DNA from: Neoroseomonas terrae
GTDB taxonomy: Bacteria; Pseudomonadota; Alphaproteobacteria; Acetobacterales; Acetobacteraceae
Reading direction: 5' to 3'
Length of the DNA stretch: 64,000 nt
NCBI RefSeq assembly: GCF_018129025.1
Contig: NZ_JAAEDI010000019.1
Span: forward strand, 1-64,000
Shown: in pieces, positions 24,603-32,326 of the stretch
Layout of the letters: each line of letters opens with the position of its first letter
Position numbering within the stretch: the first letter of the stretch is position 1
Notes under the pieces: model-generated
Database searches by the model: none
Told to the model about the DNA's origin: nothing
The model's input: the letters and a program-made list of their open reading frames with translations, nothing else
Program-made: the position numbers and the translations under genes

Positions 24603-25312
24603 TCGAACTCCGGCAAGCTCCCGCCGCCCTGCCGCGCGGCCGACGTCTCTACGTCATCGGCGACATCCACGGTTCCATCGCCAAGCTGCGGGACCTGCAT
24701 GGGCAGATCGCGGCCGACCTGCGCGCCCGCCCGGTCGGCTCGGCGCTGCTGCTGCATCTCGGGGACTACGTGGACAAGGGCGGCGACAGCCGCGCCGTGG
24801 TGGACTACCTGCTCGACGAGGACCCGGTACCGGGCGTCGAGATGCTGAACCTCACGGGCAACCACGAGGAGACCATGCTCGCCGCGCTCGACGGCGACGG
24901 CGCGGCCGCGGCCGACTGGCTTTGGGGCGGCGGGCGCGCCACGCTCGATTCCTGGGGCATCGCCGGAGACGCGACGCAGGCGACCTGGCCCGACCACTTC
25001 ACCGCGCCGCAGATGCGCTTCTTCCGCCGGCTGCATTTGCATCACCAGGAAGGCGGGTATCTCTTCGTCCATGCCGGCATCCGCCCCGGCATCGCGCTGG
25101 AAGACCAGTCGCGCGAGGACATGCTGCGCATCCGCCACGACTTCCTGGGTTCGGAACGCGACCACGGCATGGTGGTGGTGCATGGGCACACCGCCGGCTT
25201 CCAGCCCGTGGTCCGCGACAACCGCATCTGCCTGGATACCGCGGCATGGTCCGGCGGGCCGCTGACCTGCGGCGTGTTCGAAGGCGACCGGGTCGGCTTT
25301 CTCCAGGCGTGA
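24599..25312 (+). CDS. PPP-family metallophosphoesterase (serine/threonine-phosphatase-like)
   Basis: A 237-residue cytoplasmic phosphoesterase with the full dinuclear-metal signature: GDIHG near residue 21, GDYVDKGGDSR near 57, GNHE near 85 and later FVHAGIRPG and VHGHT. Similar bacterial enzymes dephosphorylate proteins or dinucleotides (PrpA/ApaH-like). Its ATG overlaps the DppC stop by 4 nt, so it is translated with a peptide transporter, an unusual partner. No signal peptide. Substrate is unknown; a protein phosphatase is the simplest reading. Confidence 0.88.
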   Translation: MIELRQAPAALPRGRRLYVIGDIHGSIAKLRDLHGQIAADLRARPVGSALLLHLGDYVDKGGDSRAVVDYLLDEDPVPGVEMLNLTGNHEETMLAALDGDGAAAADWLWGGGRATLDSWGIAGDATQATWPDHFTAPQMRFFRRLHLHHQEGGYLFVHAGIRPGIALEDQSREDMLRIRHDFLGSERDHGMVVVHGHTAGFQPVVRDNRICLDTAAWSGGPLTCGVFEGDRVGFLQA

Positions 25313-25423
25313 CGCGGCGCACGCCGCGCCACCGCGACACTTGAAATTGCCTGGACGGAACGTTCCGGCACAGCCAGTCTCGGCGCGGCTGCCGGGGTGG
25401 CGGCAACCGCAGGAGGCTGCCGC

Positions 25424-27025
25424 ATGGCCACGATCACCGTTTCCACATCCGTCAGCGCCATCGCCGTGCCCTTCGCGGCGATGCCCTCCGTGATCCGGCT
25501 TCCCGGGGCAACCTCCACCAGCGCGACCTACCAGGTCATCGGGAGCAGCGCGACGATCACCCTGACCGGCGTCGGCTTCACCTATGATGGCCAGTCCCTG
25601 CCTTCCGGCGGCACCCTTGCCTCCGTCCAGTACCGCCATGACGGCTCGACCCTGTCCTGGACCGCCTCGGGCCTGAACGTCGCCGCGGCTTCCTTCCGCG
25701 CCAATGCCGCCACCCTCTATGATCTCCTCTACGGCGGTTCGGACACGGTCATCGGCGGCTCGGGCGCCGACCGGCTCCTTGGCTATGGTGGGAACGACTC
25801 CCTCGTCGGCGGAACGGGCGCCGACACGCTGCTCGGCGGCGACGGCAACGACACGCTGGTCGATGGCGGCAGCACCGGTGCCAACGACGTGCGCGGGGAG
25901 GGCGGGAACGACTTCATCCGGATGGGCGTTTCCAACGACGCGCAATACGTCGATGGCGGCGCGGGGGAGGACACGCTTCAGGCCGTGAGCATCACCGGCT
26001 GGACCGTCACCGGCTTCGAGGCGCTCGCCTGGCACAACTCATACGGCTCCGTCTCCCTAACGGCCGCGCAAATCGCGCAGTTCGACACCTTCGTCATCCA
26101 GGGCCCCGCGAACCGGGCCGAGCTTCGCGTCGAGAGCGGCGGCGTCATCGATCTCAGCGCGATCACCTATGATTTCGCGGCGGGACAGCGGCTCGAGGTC
26201 TTCGCCGAGGGCGGCGTCCCGCACACGGTGATCGGCCGCGACAGCTCCATGAGCTTCGCCAATGACGAGGTCTTCGTCATGGGCGATTTCTCCAACATCG
26301 CGACCTTCGGCGGCAGCGACACCATTACCGCCACCGGCATCGCTTCCACCGTCGACGGCGGCGCAGGCGATGACCGCATTTGGTTCTCCGAACACGGCCT
26401 CAGCCGCATCCTGGGCGGTGACGGCAATGATAGGATCTCGCTGGTCGGTCAGACCCCGTCGGTCACGGATGGCAGCAGCACCATCGACGGCGGTGCCGGC
26501 AACGACCGCATCTCCGCAAGCGAGGCCGGCGATTCCATCCTCGGCGGCGCCGGGGAAGACACCATCGTCGCGGAGGGCGGCGCCGACACGATCCTCGGCG
26601 GCATAGGGGGCGATTCCATCCTGGGCGGCGCCGGCAACGACAGCATCATCGGCGGCAGCGGCGGGGATACGCTGTCGGGCGGCCCCGGCGCCGATCGCTT
26701 CGTGTACGACGATGGCGACAGCGGGGTGATCAAGGCGGGCCAGCTCGTCGCCTACGACACCATTCTCGACTTCAACCGCGCGCAGGGTGACCGCGTCGAC
26801 CTCAGCGCCGTCGACGCCAGTACCGGGATGCTCGGCGACCAGGCCTTCTCGGCGCCGCTCGCCGCCGGCAGCCCGACGCCGGTTGGCGCTGGCAGTCTGC
26901 GCTACATGGTCGGCGCGACGGAGACGATTATCGAGGGCTCGACCGACGCCGATGCCGACATGGAGTTCCGCATCGTCATTGCCGTCCCGGGCTACACGCC
27001 GATCGCCGCGGACTTCATCCTGTAG
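25424..27025 (+). CDS. RTX-type calcium-binding protein
   Basis: A 533-residue acidic protein starting at ATG 25424, 7 nt after a strong Shine-Dalgarno (AGGAGG). It has no Sec signal. Two blocks of GGxGxDxx nonapeptide repeats are visible: residues about 105-153 (GGNDSLVGGTGADTLLGG) and about 310-426 (several GGAGND/GGSGGD units). The C-terminal part (DRFVYDDGDSG, then TILDFNRAQGDRVDLS) is the peptidase-M10 serralysin-like C-terminal pattern. RTX proteins leave the cell by type I secretion, and the exporter at 15998-18139 could carry it. No catalytic domain is seen in the N-terminal or middle regions, so it may be structural. Confidence 0.88.
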   Translation: MATITVSTSVSAIAVPFAAMPSVIRLPGATSTSATYQVIGSSATITLTGVGFTYDGQSLPSGGTLASVQYRHDGSTLSWTASGLNVAAASFRANAATLYDLLYGGSDTVIGGSGADRLLGYGGNDSLVGGTGADTLLGGDGNDTLVDGGSTGANDVRGEGGNDFIRMGVSNDAQYVDGGAGEDTLQAVSITGWTVTGFEALAWHNSYGSVSLTAAQIAQFDTFVIQGPANRAELRVESGGVIDLSAITYDFAAGQRLEVFAEGGVPHTVIGRDSSMSFANDEVFVMGDFSNIATFGGSDTITATGIASTVDGGAGDDRIWFSEHGLSRILGGDGNDRISLVGQTPSVTDGSSTIDGGAGNDRISASEAGDSILGGAGEDTIVAEGGADTILGGIGGDSILGGAGNDSIIGGSGGDTLSGGPGADRFVYDDGDSGVIKAGQLVAYDTILDFNRAQGDRVDLSAVDASTGMLGDQAFSAPLAAGSPTPVGAGSLRYMVGATETIIEGSTDADADMEFRIVIAVPGYTPIAADFIL

Positions 27026-27161
27026 CCAGCAAAAGGCGGGGGGCGGCGACGCGGCCTCGCCGCGAGAGAAACCGTGCAACCGGCCGCTTCACTCCCGGCC
27101 CGCATCGCGATGACTGGCGCTCCTAGTACCGCGCGTCGCATTCGTCGTCGGCGCGCGCCTG

Positions 27162-28091
27162 TCACGTCGCCTGGCCCTTCTTGTGTGCGGCGAGCGCCAT
27201 CAGCCGCCGGTCCCGCCAGGCCGACCGCTCCGCAATACGGTCCGGCGCCAGCGCCCCCCGCCGAGCCTCGCTCACCTGCGTAACCGTCGGCGCATCATAG
27301 AGATATGGCGCCTGTTCCTCGGTAATGCCGCCCATCAGCGGCCCGAAGCGCGCGACGTAGTCTGCGACACCGCCGGGCGCATTCAGGTCGATCGTCTCGA
27401 ACGGCCCCATGAAGGACCAGCGGAGGCCGAGCCCGTCCTTCACGCAGGCATCGACATCCTCGACCGACATGACCCCGTCACGAACCAGTCGGAACGCCTC
27501 CGCGACCAACGCCGCCTGCAGGCGGTTCAGCACGAAGCCGCGCGTCTCCTTCATCGCGGTCACCGGCACCTGGCCGACGCGTGCCATCAGGCCCCGCGTG
27601 CGCGACACCACGCCCGGATCGGTCCAGGGCGCGCCGACCAGCTCCACCAGCGGCACGAGGTAGGGCGGGTTGACCGGATGCGCGACGAGGCACCGCGCGC
27701 GTCCGGCCAAGCCCTCGGTGAACGCGCTCGCGGGTATGCCGGAGGTCGATGAGGCGAGCACCGCCGACGGCCCGCACAGCGCATCCAGCCGCGCGAAGGT
27801 CGCCCGTTTCACCTCGACGCGCTCGGGCCCGTTCTCCTGCACATGCTCCGCGCCGTCGAGGCACTGCTCCAGCGTCTGCGCCACCTGCACCCGCGCCGCC
27901 ACGGCGTCCGGCGCCTCGGCGATCAGCCCGGCGGCATGAAGGTCGGTGAGGCGCGCCGCGACGACCTGCATCGCCGCGTCGCTCGCGCCCGTCGCCGGGT
28001 CCCATATCCGCACCGCATGCCCGGCCCGGGCGAACACCATCGCCCAGGCGCTGCCGATCAGCCCCGCGCCCACCACCGCAATCCGTTCCAT
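27162..28091 (-). CDS. 3-hydroxyacyl-CoA-dehydrogenase-family NAD-dependent oxidoreductase
   Basis: A 309-residue two-domain dehydrogenase. The N-terminal NAD-binding motif GAGLIGSAW is at residues 8-16, followed by the acidic residue in RIWDPA. The family ENGPERVEVKR and SSTSGIPAS segments and the HPVNPPYLVPLVE motif are present, with the conserved Asn/His triad region. The C-terminal domain shows KETRGFVLNRLQAALVAEA. Length and the HPVNPP motif suggest the L-carnitine dehydrogenase / lambda-crystallin (L-gulonate 3-dehydrogenase) branch rather than fatty-acid oxidation. It stands alone, convergent with the RTX gene. Confidence 0.82.
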   Translation of the reverse strand: MERIAVVGAGLIGSAWAMVFARAGHAVRIWDPATGASDAAMQVVAARLTDLHAAGLIAEAPDAVAARVQVAQTLEQCLDGAEHVQENGPERVEVKRATFARLDALCGPSAVLASSTSGIPASAFTEGLAGRARCLVAHPVNPPYLVPLVELVGAPWTDPGVVSRTRGLMARVGQVPVTAMKETRGFVLNRLQAALVAEAFRLVRDGVMSVEDVDACVKDGLGLRWSFMGPFETIDLNAPGGVADYVARFGPLMGGITEEQAPYLYDAPTVTQVSEARRGALAPDRIAERSAWRDRRLMALAAHKKGQAT

Positions 28092-28152
28092 TCATTCCCC
28101 TCCCGGCGATGCCCGCTTGAAGCGCCACGCCCTTCGGGCGATCTAAGGCCGC

Positions 28153-28311
28153 GTGAACGACCTCCGCAACGCGCCCTATCGCGCCCCGCCGACCACGCCG
28201 CCGCCGTTCGGCACGCGCATGCTCGGCTTCTTCCTGCTTGGCGGGACGATGTGGATTGCCGGGCTGCTCGCGCTGTTCCGCGCGATCTTCGCCCTGGTGC
28301 CATCCTCGTGA
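28153..28311 (+). CDS. Small membrane protein, 52 residues (GTG start)
   Basis: GTG 28153 opens a 53-codon frame ending in TGA at 28309-28311. The peptide has a Pro-rich polar head (PYRAPPTTPPPFGTR) and a hydrophobic helix (MLGFFLLGGTMWIAGLLALF). Its stop overlaps the GTG of the next gene (GTGA), a classic sign of translational coupling, which is the main reason to accept it. The family is not recognised. It may form a pair with the XpaC-like membrane protein. Confidence 0.6.
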   Translation: MNDLRNAPYRAPPTTPPPFGTRMLGFFLLGGTMWIAGLLALFRAIFALVPSS

Positions 28312-29024
28312 TCTCGGCGTTCTGGCGGCGCTGGCTGCTGCCCTTCACCGTCCTGCCGCTGCTGCCGGCGACGCTCGTGAACCTGTTCGCCGGGCGGGAA
28401 TGGGCGCTGCTCGGCTGCGTCGCCGGCATTGCGCTGCCGATGGCCGCGACCTGGCTGATGCGCCGCGGCCGGGCAGGGGATGCGCAATTCGCCGCCGCCG
28501 CCATGGGTCTGGCCGCCGCGCTGGTCGGCTTCCTCGGCGCCGATGCCGGGCCGGTCGCAGCGCTGCTGCTGGGCGCCGGCGCCTGGGGCGGCACGCGCCT
28601 GCTCTACAGCGGCGTCACCGAGATCGCGGCCCCGTTGCCGCCGCCCGAACCGGCCCCGCCCGGCCCGCTCGACGACGCCCGCGCACGCCTCGTGCGGATC
28701 ATCGAGACCGCTCGCGCGGCGTCCGAGCCACGCGTGATCCCCGTTGCCGTCGCGATCGGTGCCGTGCTGGACGAATTCGAGCGCCGGCCCGAACGGCTCG
28801 ACGAGGCGCGCCGCTTCCTCGGCCTCAACCTCGACGGGCTGGAACGCATCGCCGCGCGCCTGTCGGCCGGCGCCGAGGCGCCACCCAGCCTGTCCACCCT
28901 GCTTCGGGAAATGGAGGAGGCGGCCCGTGTTCTCCGCACCCGCTTGCGCGAACAGGAAAGCGCGGCACTCGCGGTTCAGGTGAAAGTACTCGGCGACAAG
29001 TTGCGCGAGGCGGGTTACGGCTGA
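28308..29024 (+). CDS. XpaC-like (5-bromo-4-chloroindolyl phosphate hydrolysis family) membrane protein
   Basis: A 238-residue protein starting at the GTG that overlaps the previous stop. The first about 110 residues contain three or four hydrophobic segments (LLPFTVLPLLPATLVNLF, LLGCVAGIALPMAATWL, AAMGLAAALVGFLG, PVAALLLGAGAWGG). The C-terminal half is a charged helical domain with DEFERRPERLDEARRFLGLN and RTRLREQESAALAVQVKVL, as in PF10112/XpaC proteins. XpaC-type proteins are often linked to TelA-like toxic-anion genes, but none is here. Function is unknown; family call is by pattern. Confidence 0.55.
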   Translation: MISAFWRRWLLPFTVLPLLPATLVNLFAGREWALLGCVAGIALPMAATWLMRRGRAGDAQFAAAAMGLAAALVGFLGADAGPVAALLLGAGAWGGTRLLYSGVTEIAAPLPPPEPAPPGPLDDARARLVRIIETARAASEPRVIPVAVAIGAVLDEFERRPERLDEARRFLGLNLDGLERIAARLSAGAEAPPSLSTLLREMEEAARVLRTRLREQESAALAVQVKVLGDKLREAGYG

Positions 29025-29077
29025 TCCGGCAACCCCGCCGTGTGCTAGGTTGGGCGGGAAGTCCGGAGGATGAAGCC

Positions 29078-29626
29078 ATGATTCATCGTGCAACTCTGCT
29101 TCTGGCGCTCGCCGTCGCGGCCTGCGCCCCTGAGGGCCCGCCCCCAACGCTGCCGCAGAGCCTGGGCGGCGGCCCGGCCGCCGTCGGCCGCGATCCGATG
29201 GTGTTGGTCGGGCAGGAGGTCGTTGGCTTCTTCCGCAACCCGCAGGCCAACCAGCCCGCCGAGGCGGCGCGCGCCGTAGCCGAACTGGAATGGCTGGCCG
29301 ACACCCTGCCGCGCAACCCGCGCTGGCAGACGGCGAACGCCACCGGCCTGACCGCGCTGCAGCAGGCCCGTTACGAGGCGCGCAGCGCGCTCGGCATTCC
29401 GCAGAACGCGCCGGCGCAGAGCGTCATCAACGGCCTCTCCGCTGCGTCGACGGCCATCGCTGCCAACAACCAGGCCGCGCTTGCCAGTGCGCTGCCGCGC
29501 AATGTTTTCCCGGTCGGCCCGCAGGCGGTGGTGCAGCGCCTGTCGGCTCCGCCCTCGGTGCCCTCGGCGATGCAGGCGGCCTTCGCGCTGTCGGGCGGGC
29601 CGTCCGGCTCCGCGCGGATGCGCTGA
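29078..29626 (+). CDS. Lipoprotein, paralogue 1 of 3
   Basis: A 182-residue predicted lipoprotein. It starts at ATG 29078 with a nearby Shine-Dalgarno (CGGAGGA). The signal peptide ends in a lipobox with Cys16 (ALAVAAC). The mature part is about 165 residues with a core shared with the genes at 29858 and 31651: VGQEVVGFFRNPQANQP, AELEWLADTLP, ALGIPQNAPAQSVINGL and ALPRNVFPVGPQ. The family is unknown to me. An N-proximal in-frame extension to 28238 is not used because the lipobox would be internal. Confidence 0.75.
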   Translation: MIHRATLLLALAVAACAPEGPPPTLPQSLGGGPAAVGRDPMVLVGQEVVGFFRNPQANQPAEAARAVAELEWLADTLPRNPRWQTANATGLTALQQARYEARSALGIPQNAPAQSVINGLSAASTAIAANNQAALASALPRNVFPVGPQAVVQRLSAPPSVPSAMQAAFALSGGPSGSARMR

Positions 29627-29652
29627 ACCGCGGCGCGGGCGCCTGAATGTGG

Positions 29653-29679
29653 GCGGCGTGAGGCTTCGCCTCATGCCGC
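29653..29679. terminator. GC-rich hairpin after lipoprotein gene (possible terminator)
   Basis: A 12-nt arm at 29653-29664 and 29668-29679 pairs around a TTC loop with one G-T mismatch (GCGGCGTGAGGC / GCCTCATGCCGC). It lies 27 nt after the lipoprotein stop. There is no T run, so intrinsic termination is uncertain. Confidence 0.4.
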
Positions 29680-29857
29680 GGCCACGATGGCGCGCCGGTG
29701 TTGGACCAGCGCCTCGCCGGACGCCTGCCTTCGGCGAGACGCTGCGCCGGGCGGAGACCTGAGCCCGGCTTCTGTGAACATGAAATGACGATGCCGACGG
29801 TCGAAGAACTCGATTGTCGGCATTACGCTGCACCGCCTGATCCTTGGAGGGACATTC

Positions 29858-30409
29858 ATGATCCGTGCTTCCGCCTTGCTGCTGGCGCTGGCTTCTGCTG
29901 CCTGCGCGCCGGTCGGCCCGCCTCCCAACCTGCCGGCGAGCCTCGGTGGCTCCGACGCCATGGTCGGCCGTGACCCGATCGTCGTGGTGGGGCAGGAGGT
30001 CGTCGGCTTCTTCCGCGACCCGCAGGCCAACCAGCCGGCCGCGGCGGCGCGTGCGATCGCCGAGCTCGAATGGCTCGCCGATACGCTGCCCAACAACCCG
30101 CGCTGGATGACGGCGAGCGACGCCGGCATCAACAGCCTGCAGGAATCGCGCTGGGAGGCCCGCCGCGCGCTCGGCATCCCGCAGCGCGCGCCGGCCCAGG
30201 CGGTGATCAACGGCCTGGCCGCCGCCGCCCGGGCCATCGATGCCAATGACCAGGCGGCGCTCGCCCGCGCCCTGCCGCGCAGCGTCTTCCCGCTGGGTCC
30301 TCAGGCGATCGTGCAGCGCCTGTCGCAGCCGCCCTCGGTGCCGGATGTGATGCAGGCCTATTGGGCGCTCGCCAACGGCCCGAACCCGCGGCGCGGCGGC
30401 GTGCTGTAA
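29858..30409 (+). CDS. Lipoprotein, paralogue 2 of 3
   Basis: A 183-residue lipoprotein closely related to the gene at 29078. The lipobox has Cys16 (LALASAAC) and the core segments recur (VVGQEVVGFFRDPQANQP, AELEWLADTLPNNPRW, ALGIPQRAPAQAVINGLA). A Shine-Dalgarno (TTGGAGGG) precedes the ATG. It ends with a short basic, Gly-rich tail. The region of 231 nt before it holds the hairpin at 29653 and otherwise nothing recognised. Function unknown; envelope location is inferred from the lipobox. Confidence 0.78.
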   Translation: MIRASALLLALASAACAPVGPPPNLPASLGGSDAMVGRDPIVVVGQEVVGFFRDPQANQPAAAARAIAELEWLADTLPNNPRWMTASDAGINSLQESRWEARRALGIPQRAPAQAVINGLAAAARAIDANDQAALARALPRSVFPLGPQAIVQRLSQPPSVPDVMQAYWALANGPNPRRGGVL

Positions 30410-30541
30410 GGCAGGCCCCGGTTTGGCGAGGCATTCTCGCCAGATCGATGGCCTGGAGCGACTGCCGTGTGCCGGAGCGACTGCGAACGGACCCAAGGGG
30501 TGGCCTTCGTGCTGCCTGATTGGGACGGGAGGATGGGACAC

Positions 30542-30790
30542 ATGTTCCGACTGTTCCTCCTGATCCCGCTCGCAGGCTGCGTCGTGGTGCAGCCGGTCCC
30601 CGTACCTGTGCCGGTCAATCCGGTCTGCGAGGATCTGGTCGCCGGCGCCGCCTATGGTGCCGCTATCGGCGCCGGCTTCGGTGCGGCGGCCGGCTCCTTC
30701 AGCGCGGATGCGGGGCAGGGCGCGGCGATTGGGGCAGGGGTGGGGGCCATTGCGGGGCTCGCCGCCGGTTCTCAGCCCTGCCCGCAGTGA
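30542..30790 (+). CDS. Glycine-zipper lipoprotein
   Basis: An 82-residue predicted outer-membrane lipoprotein. ATG 30542 lies about 10 nt after GGGAGG and opens MFRLFLLIPLAGC with a clear lipobox (LAGC, Cys13). A Pro/Val linker (VPVPVPV) is followed by a glycine-zipper pattern (AAIGAGFGAAAGSF, then AAIGAGVGAIAGLAAG) that packs as a membrane-associated helical hairpin. Such short proteins are common and are often linked to envelope stress. An in-frame ATG at 30533 is an alternative. It ends 4 nt before the hydrolase ATG. Confidence 0.7.
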   Translation: MFRLFLLIPLAGCVVVQPVPVPVPVNPVCEDLVAGAAYGAAIGAGFGAAAGSFSADAGQGAAIGAGVGAIAGLAAGSQPCPQ

Positions 30791-30794
30791 GTTG

Positions 30795-31595
30795 ATGCGC
30801 CGCCGCATGCTGACCATCCTCGCGTTGCTGGCGGCGTTGCCGATGCTGCTCGGCTGCATGCTGTGGCTGGGGCAGGAGCGGCTGATCTTCCTCCCCGACG
30901 CCCGCCCGATCGCCGCCCCGCCGGGCTGGGAGAAGGCCAGCCTGCGCAGCGCGGACGGTACGGATCTCGCCCTTCTCGTCGCACGCGGGCCGCCCGGCCG
31001 CCCGGTCGTGCTGCACTTCCACGGCAATGGCGGCAATGCCGAAGACCGCGCGGACCTCGGGAATGCTCTGAAGAACGCTGGCTTAAGTATTGTTCTTGGA
31101 GAATATCGCGGTTACGCGGGTAATCCCGGTCAGCCGGGGGAGGCCGCCTTCGCCGCCGACGCGGCGGCGATGCTCGCATGGGTCCGACAATCCTTCCCCG
31201 GCGCGCGGCTGCTGCTATGGGGCGAGAGCCTCGGCACCGCCGTCGTGACGCGCTTGGCGGCCGGGCAGGACGACGTCGCCGGTATCATCCTCGAAAGTCC
31301 CTTCACCTCGGTCGCCGACCTCGCCGCCGCGACCTATCCCTGGTTGCCCACCGGCCTTCTGCTGCGCCACCGCTTCGAGAACCTGCCCCGCATGCCGGCT
31401 ATCGCCGCGCCGGTGCTCGTGGTGGCGAGCGCCGGCGACCGCCTGACGCCGCCCGACCATGCCCGCCGCCTTGCCGAGGCCGCGCCGGACGCCCGCCTCA
31501 TCATCCTGCCCGGGGCCGCGCATCCGGCGATCCTGAACGACCCGACAGGTGCGGGCCTGCGCGCCGCGATGGAGTTTCTCGCCCGCTTCGAGTGA
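30795..31595 (+). CDS. Alpha/beta hydrolase, membrane-anchored or lipoprotein
   Basis: A 266-residue serine hydrolase. The N-terminus is a hydrophobic segment with a lipobox-like LLGC at residue 21. The fold shows HFHGNGGNAED (oxyanion loop), the nucleophile elbow GESLG near residue 145, an acid in ASAGDRLTPP and the catalytic His in PGAAHPA. It resembles the ABHD13/BEM46 group. A short patch near nt 31060-31120 uses codons (TTA, AGT, ATT, CTT, GGA) foreign to the rest of the gene. Substrate unknown. It lies between two members of a lipoprotein family. Confidence 0.85.
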   Translation: MRRRMLTILALLAALPMLLGCMLWLGQERLIFLPDARPIAAPPGWEKASLRSADGTDLALLVARGPPGRPVVLHFHGNGGNAEDRADLGNALKNAGLSIVLGEYRGYAGNPGQPGEAAFAADAAAMLAWVRQSFPGARLLLWGESLGTAVVTRLAAGQDDVAGIILESPFTSVADLAAATYPWLPTGLLLRHRFENLPRMPAIAAPVLVVASAGDRLTPPDHARRLAEAAPDARLIILPGAAHPAILNDPTGAGLRAAMEFLARFE

Positions 31596-31650
31596 GGGTT
31601 GCACCTCCGCAACGCATGTTATCCTTCCCGGGCTCACGCCGGAGGAACCC

Positions 31651-32190
31651 ATGCGCTCCCACCCCGCCCTCGCTCTGCTTCTTCTCGCCGCCGCCTGTAC
31701 GCCGCAGGGGACATCGCCGACCCTGCCGCAGGGCGTCGCCGCCCCCGGCGCCACCAACCGGCCCGTGCTCGGCGTGGGGCGCGAGGTGACCAGCTTCTTC
31801 CGCAACCCGCAGCCCAACCAGCCTGCCGCCGCCGCCCGCGCCATCGCCGAGCTCGAATGGCTCGCTGACAACCTGCCGAACAATCCGCGCTGGCAGAACG
31901 CCAGCGCCGTGGGCCTGAACGGCATCCAGCAGTCGCGCTGGGAAGCCCGCCGCGCCCTCGGTATTCCCGAGCGCGCGCCCGGCCAGGCGGTGATCAACGG
32001 CCTCGCCGGCGCCGCCCGTGCCATCGATGCCAACGACCAGGCGGCACTCGCCCGCGCCCTGCCGCGCGGCACCTTCCCGCTGGGCGCGCAGGAGACCGTG
32101 CGCCGGCTTTCCGCACCGCCACAGGTGCGTGACGTCATGGGCGCGTATGAGGCGCTGATCACCGTGCCGGTGATGGGCGCGACGCACTAA
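31651..32190 (+). CDS. Lipoprotein, paralogue 3 of 3
   Basis: A 179-residue lipoprotein of the same family as the genes at 29078 and 29858. It starts at ATG 31651, 4 nt after GGAGGA. Cys16 forms the lipobox (LLLLAAAC) in all three paralogues. The core is conserved (SFFRNPQPNQP, AELEWLADNLPNNPRWQ, ALGIPERAPGQAVINGLA, LPRGTFPLG), while the N-terminal mature segment and C-terminal tail differ. It is separated from its relatives by the zipper lipoprotein and the hydrolase. Unknown function. Confidence 0.78.
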   Translation: MRSHPALALLLLAAACTPQGTSPTLPQGVAAPGATNRPVLGVGREVTSFFRNPQPNQPAAAARAIAELEWLADNLPNNPRWQNASAVGLNGIQQSRWEARRALGIPERAPGQAVINGLAGAARAIDANDQAALARALPRGTFPLGAQETVRRLSAPPQVRDVMGAYEALITVPVMGATH

Positions 32191-32326
32191 GGGGACGGGC
32201 GCTGCCCGCGCAACGCGCGGGGAAGCGACGATGACCGGGCCATTCTGGCCAATGGGTGGCGCCTTGACCGGGGTGCTGCCCGCTGGTCCGATGACTCGAC
32301 GGGAAACGTCAACCGGAGGAACCGCC

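Noticed and set aside
27044..27062. GC hairpin after the RTX gene
   Set aside because: A 6-bp stem without T run is too weak to call a terminator in high-GC DNA.
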